From Clusia tigrina (taxonomy: Eukaryota > Arthropoda > Insecta > Diptera > Clusiidae): a DNA stretch of 64,000 nucleotides. This document shows positions 14,041 through 26,600 of the stretch, piece after piece (positions within the stretch are counted from its first letter, which is position 1; each line of letters starts with the position of its first letter). The notes beneath the pieces are model-generated. The model saw only the letters and a program-made list of their open reading frames with translations. It did no database searches and had not been told where the DNA came from. A program made the translations under genes and the position numbers. The DNA lies in assembly GCA_920105625.2 (NCBI GenBank), contig OV050033.1, positions 93,188,280 through 93,252,279 of the forward strand, in the 5' to 3' direction.

Positions 14041-16440
14041 AGTCCCAATCAAACACTGATAAATCTTCAAATGGCCCTAACTTCTATACGGTACGTCCTA
14101 CACCTATCAAAGTTTGCAACATACAAATGCTTGTAACTTTTTACTGGAGCGTCATAAAACCTTGAAATTTTGTAAAAATATAGTACTCGAGACTCTTGTC
14201 AATTTAAGCTAACGCTCAAAACTGTGCTACCCTTGAGTCCCAAATCAAACACTGATAAAGCTTCAAATGGCCCTAACTTCTATACGGTACGTCCTACACC
14301 TATCAAAGTTTGCAACATACAAATGCTTGTAACTTTTTACTGGAGCGTCATAAAACCTTGAAATTTTGTAACAATAAAGTACTCGAGCCTCTTGTCAATT
14401 TAAGCTATCGCTCAAAGCTGTGCTACCCTTGAGCATCAAATCAAACACTGATAAAGCTTCAAATTGCCCTAACTTCTATACGGTACGTCCTACACCTATC
14501 AAAGTTTGCAACATATAAATGCTTGTAACTTTTTACTGGAGCGTCATAAAACCTTGAAATTTTGTAACAATAAAGTACTCGAGCCTCTTGTCAATTTAAG
14601 CTATCGCTCAAAGCTGTGCTACCCTTGAGTCCCAAATCAAACACTGATAAAACTTCAAATGGCCCTAACTTCTATACAGTACGTCCTACATCTATCAAAG
14701 ATTGCAACATATAAATGCTTGTAACTTTTTACTGGAGCGTCATAAAACCTTGAAATTTTGTAACAATTAAGTACTCGAGCCTCTTGTCAATTTAAGCTAT
14801 CGCTCAAAGCTGTGCTACCCTTGAGTCCCAAATCAAACACTGATAAAGCTTCAAATGGCCCTAACTTCTATACGGTACGTCCTACACCTATCAAAGTTTG
14901 CAACATACAAATGCTTGTAACTTTTTACTGGAGCGTCATAAAACCTTGAAATTTTTAACAATATAGTACTCGAGCCTTTTGTCAATTTAAGCTAACGCTC
15001 AAAACTGTGCTACCCTTGAGTCCCAAATCAAACACTGATAAAGCTTCAAATGGCCCTAACTTCTATACGGTACGTCCTACATCTATCAAAGTTTGCAACA
15101 TATAAATGCTTGTAACTTTTTACTGGAGCGTCATAAAACCTTGAAATTTTGTAACAATAAAGTACTCCAGCCTCTTGTCAATTTAAGCTATCGCTCAAAG
15201 CTGTGCTACCCTTGAGTCCCAAATCAAACACTGATAAAGCTTCAAATGGCCCTAACTTCTATACGGTACGTCCTACACCTATCAAAGTTTCCAACATACA
15301 AATGCTTGTAACTTTTTACTGGAGCGTCATAAAACCTTGAAATTTTGTAACAATATAGTACTCGAGCCTCTTGTCAATTTAAGCTAACGCTCAAAACTGT
15401 GCTACCCTTGAGTCCCAAATCAAACACTGATAAAGCTTCAAATGGTCCTAACTTCTATACGGTACGTCCTACACCTATCAAAGTTTGCAACATACAAATG
15501 CTTGTAACTTTTTACTGGAGCATCATAAAACCTTGAAATTTTGTAACAATATAGTACTCGAGCCTCTTGTCAATTTAAGCTAACAATCAAATTTGTGCTA
15601 CCCTTGAGTCCCAAATCAAACACTTATAAAGCTTCAAATGGCCCTATCTTCTATACGGTACGTCCTACACCTATCAAAGTTTGCAACATACAAATGCTTG
15701 TAACTTTTTACTGGAGCGTCATAAAACCTTGAAATGTTTTAACAATAAAGTACTCGAGCCTCTTGTCAATTTAAACTATCGCTCAAAGCTGTGCTACCCT
15801 TGAGCATCAAATCAAACACTGATAAAGCTTCAAATGGCCCTAACTTCTATACGGTACGTCCTACACCTATCAAAGTTTGCAACATATAAATGCTTGTAAC
15901 TTTTTAATGGAGCGTCATAAAACCTTGAAATTTTGTAACAATGAAGTACTCGAGCCTCTTGCCAATTTAAGCTATCACTCAAAGCTGTGCTACCCTTGAG
16001 TCCCAAATCAAACACTGATAAAACTTCAAATGGCCCTAACTTCTATACGGTACGTCCTACACCTATCAAAGATTGCAACATATAAATGCTTGTAACTTTT
16101 TACTGGAGCGTCATAAAACCTTGAAATTTTGTAACAATTAAGTACTCGAGCCTCTTGTCAATTAAAGCTATCGCTCAAAGCTGTGCTACCCTTGAGTTCC
16201 AAATCAAACACTGATAAAACTTCAAATGGCCCTAACTTCTATATGGTACGTCCTACACCTATCAAAGTTTGCAACATATAAATTCTTGTAACTTTTTAAT
16301 GGAGCGTCATAAAACCTTGAAATTTTGTAACAATTAAGTACTCGAGCCTCTTGTCAATTCAAGCTATCGCTCAAAGCTGTGCTACCCTTGAGTCCCAAAT
16401 CAAACACTGATAAAACTTCAAATGGCCCTAACTTCTATAC
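14031..16440. repeat. Segmental satellite block, copy 1
   Basis: This block recurs at about 18400-20628 with the same order of diagnostic monomers: gagtcccaatc (14031 onward vs 18400 onward), tgtaaaaatatag with gagactc (about 14172 vs 18541), tatacagtacg with acatctatc, aatttttaac with gagccttttg, gtttccaac, cctatcttc with aaatgtttta, and tttttaatgg. The offset of the first markers is 4369 bp, about 22 monomers plus 57 bp. Compared with copy 2 it has one extra monomer around 15425-15620, marked by aatggtcc and by taacaatcaaatttgtgc. Confidence 0.8.
14578..14773. repeat. Reference satellite monomer (196 bp)
   Basis: This is a complete monomer from XhoI site to XhoI site with near-consensus sequence, given as a reference for the family. 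A consensus monomer is about 38% GC and has about five CpG sites, in ctcgag, atcgctc, tacggtacgtcc (two) and gagcgtc. The heptamer TTGYAAC appears three times: in ttgcaac, then 17 bases later in cttgtaac, then 39 bases later in ttttgtaac. The last two copies are both followed by TACT and GAGC, so part of the monomer may descend from a shorter repeat. 196 is not a multiple of three, so no reading frame can continue through successive monomers. Confidence 0.9.
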
Positions 16441-16442
16441 GG

Positions 16443-16562
16443 TACGTTCTCAACCTATCAAAGTTTGCAACATACAAATGCTTGTAACTTTTTACTGGAG
16501 CGTACGTCCTACACCTATCAAAGTTTGCAACATACAAATGCTTGTAACTTTTTACTGGAGCG
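16443..16562. repeat. 60-bp partial monomer duplication
   Basis: The segment from tacgttctcaacc through ctggagcg (16443-16502) is followed at once by a second 60-bp copy starting tacgtcctacacc (16503-16562). The two copies differ at only a few positions near their start. The monomer is therefore 256 bp instead of 196. The related monomers near 20620 and 25317 carry the same ctcaacc variant without the extra copy, so the duplication arose locally. Confidence 0.9.
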
Positions 16563-18519
16563 TCATAAAACCGTGAAATTTTGTAACAATAAAGTACTCG
16601 AGACTCTTGTCAATTTAAGCCATCGCTCAAAGCTGTGCTACCCTTGAGCATCAAATCAAACATTGATAAAGTTTCAAATGGCCCTAACTTCTATACGGTA
16701 CGTCCTACACCTATCAAAGTTTGCAACATACAAATGCTTGTAACTTTTTACTGGAGCATCATAAAACCTTGAAATTTTGTAACAATAAAGTTCTCGAGCC
16801 TCTTGTCAATTTAACCTATCGCTCAAAGCTGTGCTACCCTTGAGTCCCAAATCAAACACTGATAAAACTTCAAATGGCCCTAACTTCTATACGGTACGTC
16901 CTACACCTATCAAAGATTGCAACATACAAATGCTTGTAACTTTTTACTGGAGCGTCATAAAACCTTGAAATTTTGTAACAATAAAGTACTCCAGCCTCTT
17001 GTCAATTTAAGCTATCGCTCAAAGCTGTGCTACCCTTGAGTCCCAAATCAAACACTGATAAAGCTTCAAATGGCCCTAACTTCTATACGGTACGTCCTAC
17101 ACCTATCAAAGTTTCCAACATACAAATGCTTGTAACTTTTTACTGGAGCGTCATAAAACCTTGAAATTTTGTAACAATATAGTACTCGAGCCTCTTGTCA
17201 ATTTAAGCTAACGCTCAAAACTGTGCTAGCCTTGAGTCCCAAATCAAACACGGATAAAGCTTCAAATCGCCCTAACTAATATACGATACGTCCTACACCT
17301 ATCAAAGTTTGCAACATACAAATGCTTGTAAGTTTTTACTGGAGCGTCATAAAACCTTGAAATTTTGTAACAATATAGTACTCGAGCCTCTTGTCAATTT
17401 AACCTATCGCTCAAAGCTGTGCTAACCTTGAGTCCCAATCAAACACTGATAAATCTTCAAATGGCCCTAACTTCTATACGGTACGTCCTACACCTATCAA
17501 AGTTTGCAACATACAAATGCTTGTAACTTTTTACTGGAGCGTCATAAAACCGTGAAATTTTGTAACAATAAAGTACTCGAGACTCTTGTCAATTTAAGCC
17601 ATCGCTCAAAGCTGTGCTACCCTTGAGCATCAAATCAAACATTGATAAAGTTTCAAATGTCCCTAACTTCTATACGGTACGTCCTACACCTATCAAAGTT
17701 TGCAACATACAAATGCTTGTAACTTTTTACTGGAGCATCATAAAACCTTGAAATTTTGTAACAATAAAGTTCTCGAGCCTCTTGTCAATTTAACCTATCG
17801 CTCAAAGCTGTGCTACCCTTGAGTCCCAAATCAAACACTGATAAAACTTCAAATGGCCCTAACTTCTATACGGTACGTCCTACACCTATCAAAGATTGCA
17901 ACATACAAATGCTTGTAACTTTTTACTGGAGCGTCATAAAACCTTGAAATTTTGTAACAATAAAGTACTCCAGCCTCTTGTCAATTTAAGCTATCGCTCA
18001 AAGCTGTGCTACCCTTGAGTCCCAAATCAAACATTGATAAAGCTTCAAATGGCCCTAACTTCTATACGGTACGTCCTACACCTATCAAAGTTTCCAACAT
18101 ACAAATGCTTGTAACTTTTTACTGGAGCGTCATAAAACCTTGAAATTTTGTAACAATATAGTACTCGAGCCTCTTGTCAATTTAAGCTAACGCTCAAAAC
18201 TGTGCTAGCCTTGAGTCCCAAATCAAACACGGATAAAGCTTCAAATCGCCCTAACTAATATACGATACGTCCTACACCTATCAAAGTTTGCAACATACAA
18301 ATGCTTGTAAGTTTTTACTGGAGCGTCATAAAACCTTGAAATTTTGTAACAATATAGTACTCGAGCCTCTTGTCAATTTAACCTATCGCTCAAAGCTGTG
18401 CTAACCTTGAGTCCCAATCAAACACTGATAAATCTTCAAATGGCCCTAACTTCTATACGGTACGTCCTACACCTATCAAAGTTTGCAACATACAAATGCT
18501 TGTAACTTTTTACTGGAGC
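16562..18519. repeat. 979-bp five-monomer tandem pair
   Basis: Two near-identical copies of a five-monomer unit lie side by side, 16562-17540 and 17541-18519. Each begins gtcataaaaccgtg and carries in order gagactc with taagccatc, gagcatc with tcaaacattg, aaagttctcgag, a monomer with gtactccag, gtttccaac, a monomer with cacggataaag and ctaactaatatacgatacg, and gagtcccaatc. The length is 5 x 196 minus 1, and the missing base is in gagtcccaatc. The few differences seen (such as aatggccc vs aatgtccc after aaagtttc) suggest a recent duplication. Confidence 0.85.
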
Positions 18520-20628
18520 GTCATAAAACCTTGAAATTTTGTAAAAATATAGTACTCGAGACTCTTGTCAATTTAAGCTAACGCTCAAAACTGTGCTACC
18601 CTTGAGTCCCAAATCAAACACTGATAAAGCTTCAAATGGCCCTAACTTCTATACGGTACGTCCTACACCTATCAAAGTTTGCAACATACAAATGCTTGTA
18701 ACTTTTTACTGGAGCGTCATAAAACCTTGAAATTTTGTAACAATAAAGTACTCGAGCCTCTTGTCAATTTAAGCTATCGCTCAAAGCTGTGCTACCCTTG
18801 AGCATCAAATCAAACACTGATAAAGCTTCAAATTGCCCTAACTTCTATACGGTACGTCCTACACCTATCAAAGTTTGCAACATATAAATGCTTGTAACTT
18901 TTTACTGGAGCGTCATAAAACCTTGAAATTTTGTAACAATAAAGTACTCGAGCCTCTTGTCAATTTAAGCTATCGCTCAAAGCTGTGCTACCCTTGAGTC
19001 CCAAATCAAACACTGATAAAACTTCAAATGGCCCTAACTTCTATACAGTACGTCCTACATCTATCAAAGATTGCAACATATAAATGCTTGTAACTTTTTA
19101 CTGGAGCGTCATAAAACCTTGAAATTTTGTAACAATTAAGTACTCGAGCCTCTTGTCAATTTAAGCTATCGCTCAAAGCTGTGCTACCCTTGAGTCCCAA
19201 ATCAAACACTGATAAAGCTTCAAATGGCCCTAACTTCTATACGGTACGTCCTACACCTATCAAAGTTTGCAACATACAAATGCTTGTAACTTTTTACTGG
19301 AGCGTCATAAAACCTTGAAATTTTTAACAATATAGTACTCGAGCCTTTTGTCAATTTAAGCTAACGCTCAAAACTGTGCTACCCTTGAGTCCCAAATCAA
19401 ACACTGATAAAGCTTCAAATGGCCCTAACTTCTATACGGTACGTCCTACATCTATCAAAGTTTGCAACATATAAATGCTTGTAACTTTTTACTGGAGCGT
19501 CATAAAACCTTGAAATTTTGTAACAATAAAGTACTCCAGCCTCTTGTCAATTTAAGCTATCGCTCAAAGCTGTGCTACCCTTGAGTCCCAAATCAAACAC
19601 TGATAAAGCTTCAAATGGCCCTAACTTCTATACGGTACGTCCTACACCTATCAAAGTTTCCAACATACAAATGCTTGTAACTTTTTACTGGAGCGTCATA
19701 AAACCTTGAAATTTTGTAACAATATAGTACTCGAGCCTCTTGTCAATTTAAGCTAACGCTCAAAACTGTGCTACCCTTGAGTCCCAAATCAAACACTTAT
19801 AAAGCTTCAAATGGCCCTATCTTCTATACGGTACGTCCTACACCTATCAAAGTTTGCAACATACAAATGCTTGTAACTTTTTACTGGAGCGTCATAAAAC
19901 CTTGAAATGTTTTAACAATAAAGTACTCGAGCCTCTTGTCAATTTAAACTATCGCTCAAAGCTGTGCTACCCTTGAGCATCAAATCAAACACTGATAAAG
20001 CTTCAAATGGCCCTAACTTCTATACGGTACGTCCTACACCTATCAAAGTTTGCAACATATAAATGCTTGTAACTTTTTAATGGAGCGTCATAAAACCTTG
20101 AAATTTTGTAACAATGAAGTACTCGAGCCTCTTGCCAATTTAAGCTATCACTCAAAGCTGTGCTACCCTTGAGTCCCAAATCAAACACTGATAAAACTTC
20201 AAATGGCCCTAACTTCTATACGGTACGTCCTACACCTATCAAAGATTGCAACATATAAATGCTTGTAACTTTTTACTGGAGCGTCATAAAACCTTGAAAT
20301 TTTGTAACAATTAAGTACTCGAGCCTCTTGTCAATTAAAGCTATCGCTCAAAGCTGTGCTACCCTTGAGTCCCAAATCAAACACTGATAAAACTTCAAAT
20401 GGCCCTAACTTCTATATGGTACGTCCTACACCTATCAAAGTTTGCAACATATAAATGCTTGTAACTTTTTAATGGAGCGTCATAAAACCTTGAAATTTTG
20501 TAACAATTAAGTACTCGAGCCTCTTGTCAATTCAAGCTATCGCTCAAAGCTGTGCTACCCTTGAGTCCCAAATCAAACACTGATAAAACTTCAAATGGCC
20601 CTAACTTCTATACGGTACGTCTCAACCT
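18400..20628. repeat. Segmental satellite block, copy 2
   Basis: This is the second copy of the 14031-16440 block. Its diagnostic variants come in the same order, but one whole monomer is missing: near 19780 the tcaaacacttataaag variant follows directly where copy 1 carries an additional aatggtcc monomer. The 61-codon frame marker at 15830 recurs at 20003, an offset of 4173 bp, which is exactly 196 less than the 4369-bp offset before the indel. Loss or gain of one whole monomer is the expected product of unequal exchange. Confidence 0.8.
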
Positions 20629-20630
20629 AT

Positions 20631-23600
20631 CAAAGTTTGCAACATACAAATGCTTGTAACTTTTTACTGGAGCGTCATAAAACCTTGAAATTTTGTAACA
20701 ATTAAGTACTCGAGCCTCTTGTCAATTTAAGCTATCGCTCAAAGCTGTGCTACCCTTGAGTCCCAAATCAAACACTGATAAAGCTTCAAATGGCCCTAAC
20801 TTCTATACGGTACGTCCTACACCTATCAAAGTTTGCAACATACAAATGCTTGTAACTTTTTACTGGAGCGTCATAAAACCTTGAAATTTGGTAACAATTA
20901 AGTACTCGAGCCTCTTGTCAATTTAAGCTATCGCTCAAAGCTGTGCTACCCTTGAGTCCCAAATCAAACACTTATAAAGCTTCAAATGGCCCTAACTTCT
21001 ATACGGTACGTCCTACACCTATCAAAGTTTGCAACATACAAATGCTTGCAACTTTTTACTGGAGCGTCATAAAACCTTGAAATTTTGTAACAATATAGTA
21101 CTCGAGCCTCTTGTCAATTTAAGCTAACGCTCAAAACTGTGCTACCCTTGAGTCCCAAATCAAACACTGATAAAGCTTCAAATGGCCCTAACTTCTATAC
21201 GGTACGTCCTACACCTATCAAAGTTTGCAACATATAAATGTTTGTAACTTTTTACTGGAGCGTCATAAAACCTTGAAATTTTGTTACAATTAAGTACTCG
21301 AGCCTCTTGTCAATTTAAGCTATCGCTCAAAGCTGTGCTACCCTTGAGTCCCAAATCAAACACTGATAAAGCTTCAAATGGCCCTAACTTCTATACGGTA
21401 CGTCCTACACCTATCAAAGTTTGCAACATACAAATGCTTGTAACTTTTTACTGGAGCGTCATAAAACCGTGAAATTTTGTAACAATAAAGTACTCGAGAC
21501 TCTTGTCAATTTAAGCCATCGCTCAAAGCTGTGCTACCCTTGAGCATCAAATCAAACATTGATAAAGTTTCAAATGGCCCTAACTTCTATACGGTACGTC
21601 CTACACCTATCAAAGTTTGCAACATACAAATGCTTGTAACTTTTTACTGGAGCATCATAAAACCTTGAAATTTTGTAACAATAAAGTTCTCGAGCCTCTT
21701 GTCAATTTAACCTATCGCTCAAAGCTGTGCTACCCTTGAGTCCCAAATCAAACACTGATAAAACTTCAAATGGCCCTAACTTCTATACGGTACGTCCTAC
21801 ACCTATCAAAGATTGCAACATACAAATGCTTGTAACTTTTTACTGGAGCGTCATAAAACCTTGAAATTTTGTAACAATAAAGTACTCGAGCCTCTTGTCA
21901 ATTTAAGTTAACGCTCAAAACTGTGCTACCCTTGAGTCCCAAATCAAACACTGATAAATCTTCAAATGGCCCTAACTTTTATACGGTACGTCCTACACCT
22001 ATCAAAATTTGCAACATACAAATGCTTGTAACTTTTTACTGGAGCGTCATAAAACCTTGAAATTTTGTAACAATATAGTACTCGAGCCTCTTGTCAATTT
22101 AAGCTAACGCTCAAAACTGTGCTACCCTTGAGGTCCAAATCAAACACTGATAAAGCTTCAAATGGCCCTAACTTCTATACGGTACGTCCTACACGTATCA
22201 AAGTTTGCAACATACAAATGCTTGTAACTTTTTACTGGAGCATCATAAAACCTTGAAATTTTGTAACAATATAGTACTCGAGCCTCTTGTCAATTTAAGC
22301 TAACGCTCAAAACTGTGCTACCCTTGAGTCCCAAATCAAACACTCATAAAGCTTCAAATGGCCCTTACTTCTATACGGTACGTCCTACACCTATCAAAGT
22401 TTGCAACATACAAATGTTTGTAACTTTTTACTGGAGCGTCATAAAACCTTGAAATGTTTTAACAATAAAGTACTCGAGCCTCTTGTCAATTTAAGCTATC
22501 GCTCAAAGCTGTGCTACCCTTGAGCATCAAATCAAACACTGATAAAGCTTCAAATGGCCCTAACTTCTATACGGTACGTCCTACACCTATCAAAGTTTGC
22601 AACATATAAATGCTTGTAACTTTTTACTGGAGCGTCATAAAACCTTGAAATTTTGTAACAATGAAGTACTCGAGCCTCTTGCCAATTTAAGCTATCGCTC
22701 AAAGCTGTGCTACCCTTGAGTCCCAAATCAAACATTGATAAAGCTTCAAATGGCCCTAACTTCTATACGGTACGTCCTACACCTATCAAAGTTTGCAACA
22801 TACAAATGCTTGTTACTTTTTACTGGAGCATCATAAAACCTTGAAATTTTGTAACAATAAAGTACTCGAGCCTCTTGTCAATTTAACCTATCTCTCAAAG
22901 CTGTGCTACCCTTGAGTCCCAAATCAAACACTGATAAAACTTCAAATGGCCCTAACTTCTATACGGTACGTCCTACACCTATCAAAGATTGCAACATACA
23001 AATGCTTGTAACTTTTTACTGGAGCGTCATAAAACCTTGAAATTTTGTAACAATAAAGTACTCGAGCCTCTTGTCAATTTAAGTTAACGCTCAAAACTGT
23101 GCTTCCCTTGAGTCCCAAATCTAACACTGATAAATCTTCAAATGGCCCTAACTTTTATGCGGTACGTCCTACAGCTATCAAAGTTTGCAACATACAAATG
23201 CTTGTAACTTTTTACTGGAGCGTCATAAAACCTTGAAATTTTGTAACAATATAGTACTCGAGCCTCTTGTCAATTTAAGCTAACGCTCAAAACTGTGCTA
23301 CCCTTGAGTCCCAAATCAAACACTGATAAAGCTTCAAATGGCCCTAACTTCTATACGGTACGTCCTACACCTATCAAAGTTTGCAACATACAAATGCTTG
23401 TAACTTTTTACTGGAGCATCATAAAACCTTGAAATTTTGTAACAATATAGTACTCGAGCCTCTTGTCAATTTAAGCTAACGCTCAAAACTGTGCTACCCT
23501 TGAGTCCCAAATCAAACACTTATAAAGCTTCAAATGGCCCTTACTTCTATACGGTACGTCCTACACCTATCAAAGTTTGCAACATACAAATGCTTGTTAC

Positions 23601-26600
23601 TTTTTACTGGAGCATCATAAAACCTTGAAATTTTGTAACAATAAAGTACTCGAGCCTCTTGTCAATTTAACCTATCTCTCAAAGCTGTGCTACCCTTGAG
23701 TCCCAAATCAAACACTGATAAAACTTCAAATGGCCCTAACTTCTATACGGTACGTCCTACACCTATCAAAGATTGCAACATACAAATGCTTGTAACTTTT
23801 TACTGGAGCGTCATAAAACCTTGAAATTTTGTAACAATAAAGTACTCGAGCCTCTTGTCAATTTAAGTTAACGCTCAAAACTGTGCTTCCCTTGAGTCCC
23901 AAATCAAACATTGATAAAGCTTCAAATAGCCCTAACTTCTATACGGTACGTCCTACACCTATCAAAGTTTGCAACATACAAATGCTTGTTACTTTTTACT
24001 GGAGCATCATAAAACCTTGAAATTTTGTAACAATAAAGTACTCGAGCCTCTTGTCAATTTAACCTATCTCTCAAAGCTGTGCTACCCTTGAGTCCCAAAT
24101 CAAACACTGATAAAACTTCAAATGGCCCTAACTTCTATACGGTACGTCCTACAGCTATCAAAGATTGCAACATACAAATGCTTGTAACTTTTTACTGGAG
24201 CGTCATAAAACCTTGAAATTTTGTAACAATAAAGTACTCGAGCCTCTTGTCAATTTAAGTTAACGCTCAAAACTGCGCTTCCCTTGAGTCCCAAATCAAA
24301 CACTGATAAATCTTCAAATGGCCCTAACTTTTATACGGTACGTCATACACCTATCAAAGTTTGCAACATATAAATGCTTGTAACTTTTTACTGGAGCGTC
24401 ATAAAACCTTGAAATTTTGTAACAAGTACTCGAGCCTCTTGCCAATTTAAGCTATCGCTCAAAGCTGTGCTACCCTTGAGTCCCAAATCAAACACTGATA
24501 AAACTTCAAATGGCCCTAACTTCTATACGGTACGTCCTACACCTATCAAAGATTGCAACATATAAATGCTTGTAACTTTTTACTGGAGCGTCATAAAACC
24601 TTGAAATTTTGTAACAATTAAGTACTCGAGCCTCTTGTCAATTTAAGCTATCGCTCAAAGCTGTGCTACCCTTTAGCATCAAATCAAACACTGATAAAGC
24701 TTCAAATGGCCCTAACTTATATACGGTACGTCCTACACCTATCAAAGTTTGCAACATATAAATGCTTGTAACTTTTTACTGGAGCGTCATAAAACCTTGA
24801 ACTTTTGTAACAATGAACTACTCGAGCCTCTTGCCAATTTAAGCTATCGCTCAAAGCTGTGCTACCCTTGAGTCCCAAATCAAACACTGATAAAACTTCA
24901 AATGGCCCTAACTTCTATACGGTACGTCCTACACCTATCAAAGATTGCAACATATAAATGCTTGTAACTTTTTACTGGAGCGTCATAAAACCTTGAAATT
25001 TTGTAACAATTAAGTACTCGAGCCTCTTGTCAATTTAAGCTATCGCTCAAAGCTGTGCTACCCTTGAGTCCCAAATCAAACACTGATAAAACTTCAAATG
25101 GCCCTAACTTCTATATGGTACGTCCTACACCTATCAAAGTTTGCAACATATAAATGCTTGTAACTTTTTAATGGAGCGTCATAAAACCTTGAAATTTTGT
25201 AACAATTAAGTACTCGAGCCTCTTGTCAATTCAAGCTATCGCTCAAAGCTGTGCTACCCTTGAGTCCCAAATCAAACACTGATAAAACTTCAAATGGCCC
25301 TAACTTCTATACGGTACGTTCTCAACCTATCAAAGTTTGCAACATACAAATGCTTGTAACTTTTTACTGGAGCGTCATAAAACCTTGAAATTTTGTAACA
25401 ATTAAGTACTCGAGCCTCTTGTCAATTTAAGCTATCGCTCAAAGCTGTGCTACCCTTGAGTCCCAAATCAAACACTGATAAAGCTTCAAATGGCCCTAAC
25501 TTCTATACGGTACGTCCTACACCTATCAAAGTTTGCAACATACAAATGCTTGTAACTTTTTACTGGAGTGTCATAAAACTTTGAAATTTTGTAACAATTA
25601 AGTACTCGAGCCTCTTGTCAATTTAAGCTATCGCTCAAAGCTGTGCTACCCTTGAGTCCCAAATTAAACACTTATAAAGCTTCAAATGGCCCTAACTTCT
25701 ATACGGTACGTCCTACACCTATCAAAGTTTGCAACATACAAATGCTTGCAACTTTTTACTGGAGCGTCATAAAACCTTGAAATTTTGTAACAATATAGTA
25801 CTCGAGCCTCTTGTCAATTTAAGCTAACGCTCAAAACTGTGCTACCCTTGAGTCCCAAATCAAACACTGATAAAGCTTCAAATGGCCCTAACTTCTATAC
25901 GGTACGTCCTACACCTATCAAAGTTTGCAACATACAAATGCTTGTAACTTTTTACTGGAGCGTCATAAAACCGTGAAATTTTGTAACAATAAAGTACTCG
26001 AGACTCTTGTCAATTTAAGCCATCGCTCAAAGCTGTGCTACCCTTGAGCATCAAATCAAACATTGATAAAGCTTCAAATGGCCCTAACTTCTATACGGTA
26101 CGTCCTACACCTATCAAAGTTTGCAACATACAAATGCTTGTAACTTTTTACTGGAGCATCATAAAACCTTGAAATTTTGTAACAATAAAGTACTCGAGCC
26201 TCTTGTCAATTTAACCTATCGCTCAAAGCTGTGCTACCCTTGAGTCCCAAATCAAACACTGATAAAACTTCAAATGGCCCTAACTTCTATACGGTACGTC
26301 CTACACCTATCAAAGATTGCAACATACAAATGCTTGTAACTTTTTACTGGAGCGTCATAAAACCTTGAAATTTTGTAACAATAAAGTACTCGAGCCTCTT
26401 GTCAATTTAAGTTAACGCTCAAAACTGTGCTACCCTTGAGTCCCAAATCAAACACTGATAAATCTTCAAATGGCCCTAACTTTTATACGGTACGTCCTAC
26501 ACCTATGAAAGTTTGCAACATACAAATGCTTGTAACTTTTTACTGGAGCGTCATAAAACCTTGAAATTTTGTAACTATATAGTACTCGAGCCTCTTGTCA

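Noticed and set aside
14578..14773. CENP-B box in the monomer.
   Set aside because: No segment fits the known TTCG....A..CGGG core; tacggtacgtcc is the nearest GC-rich part and does not match.
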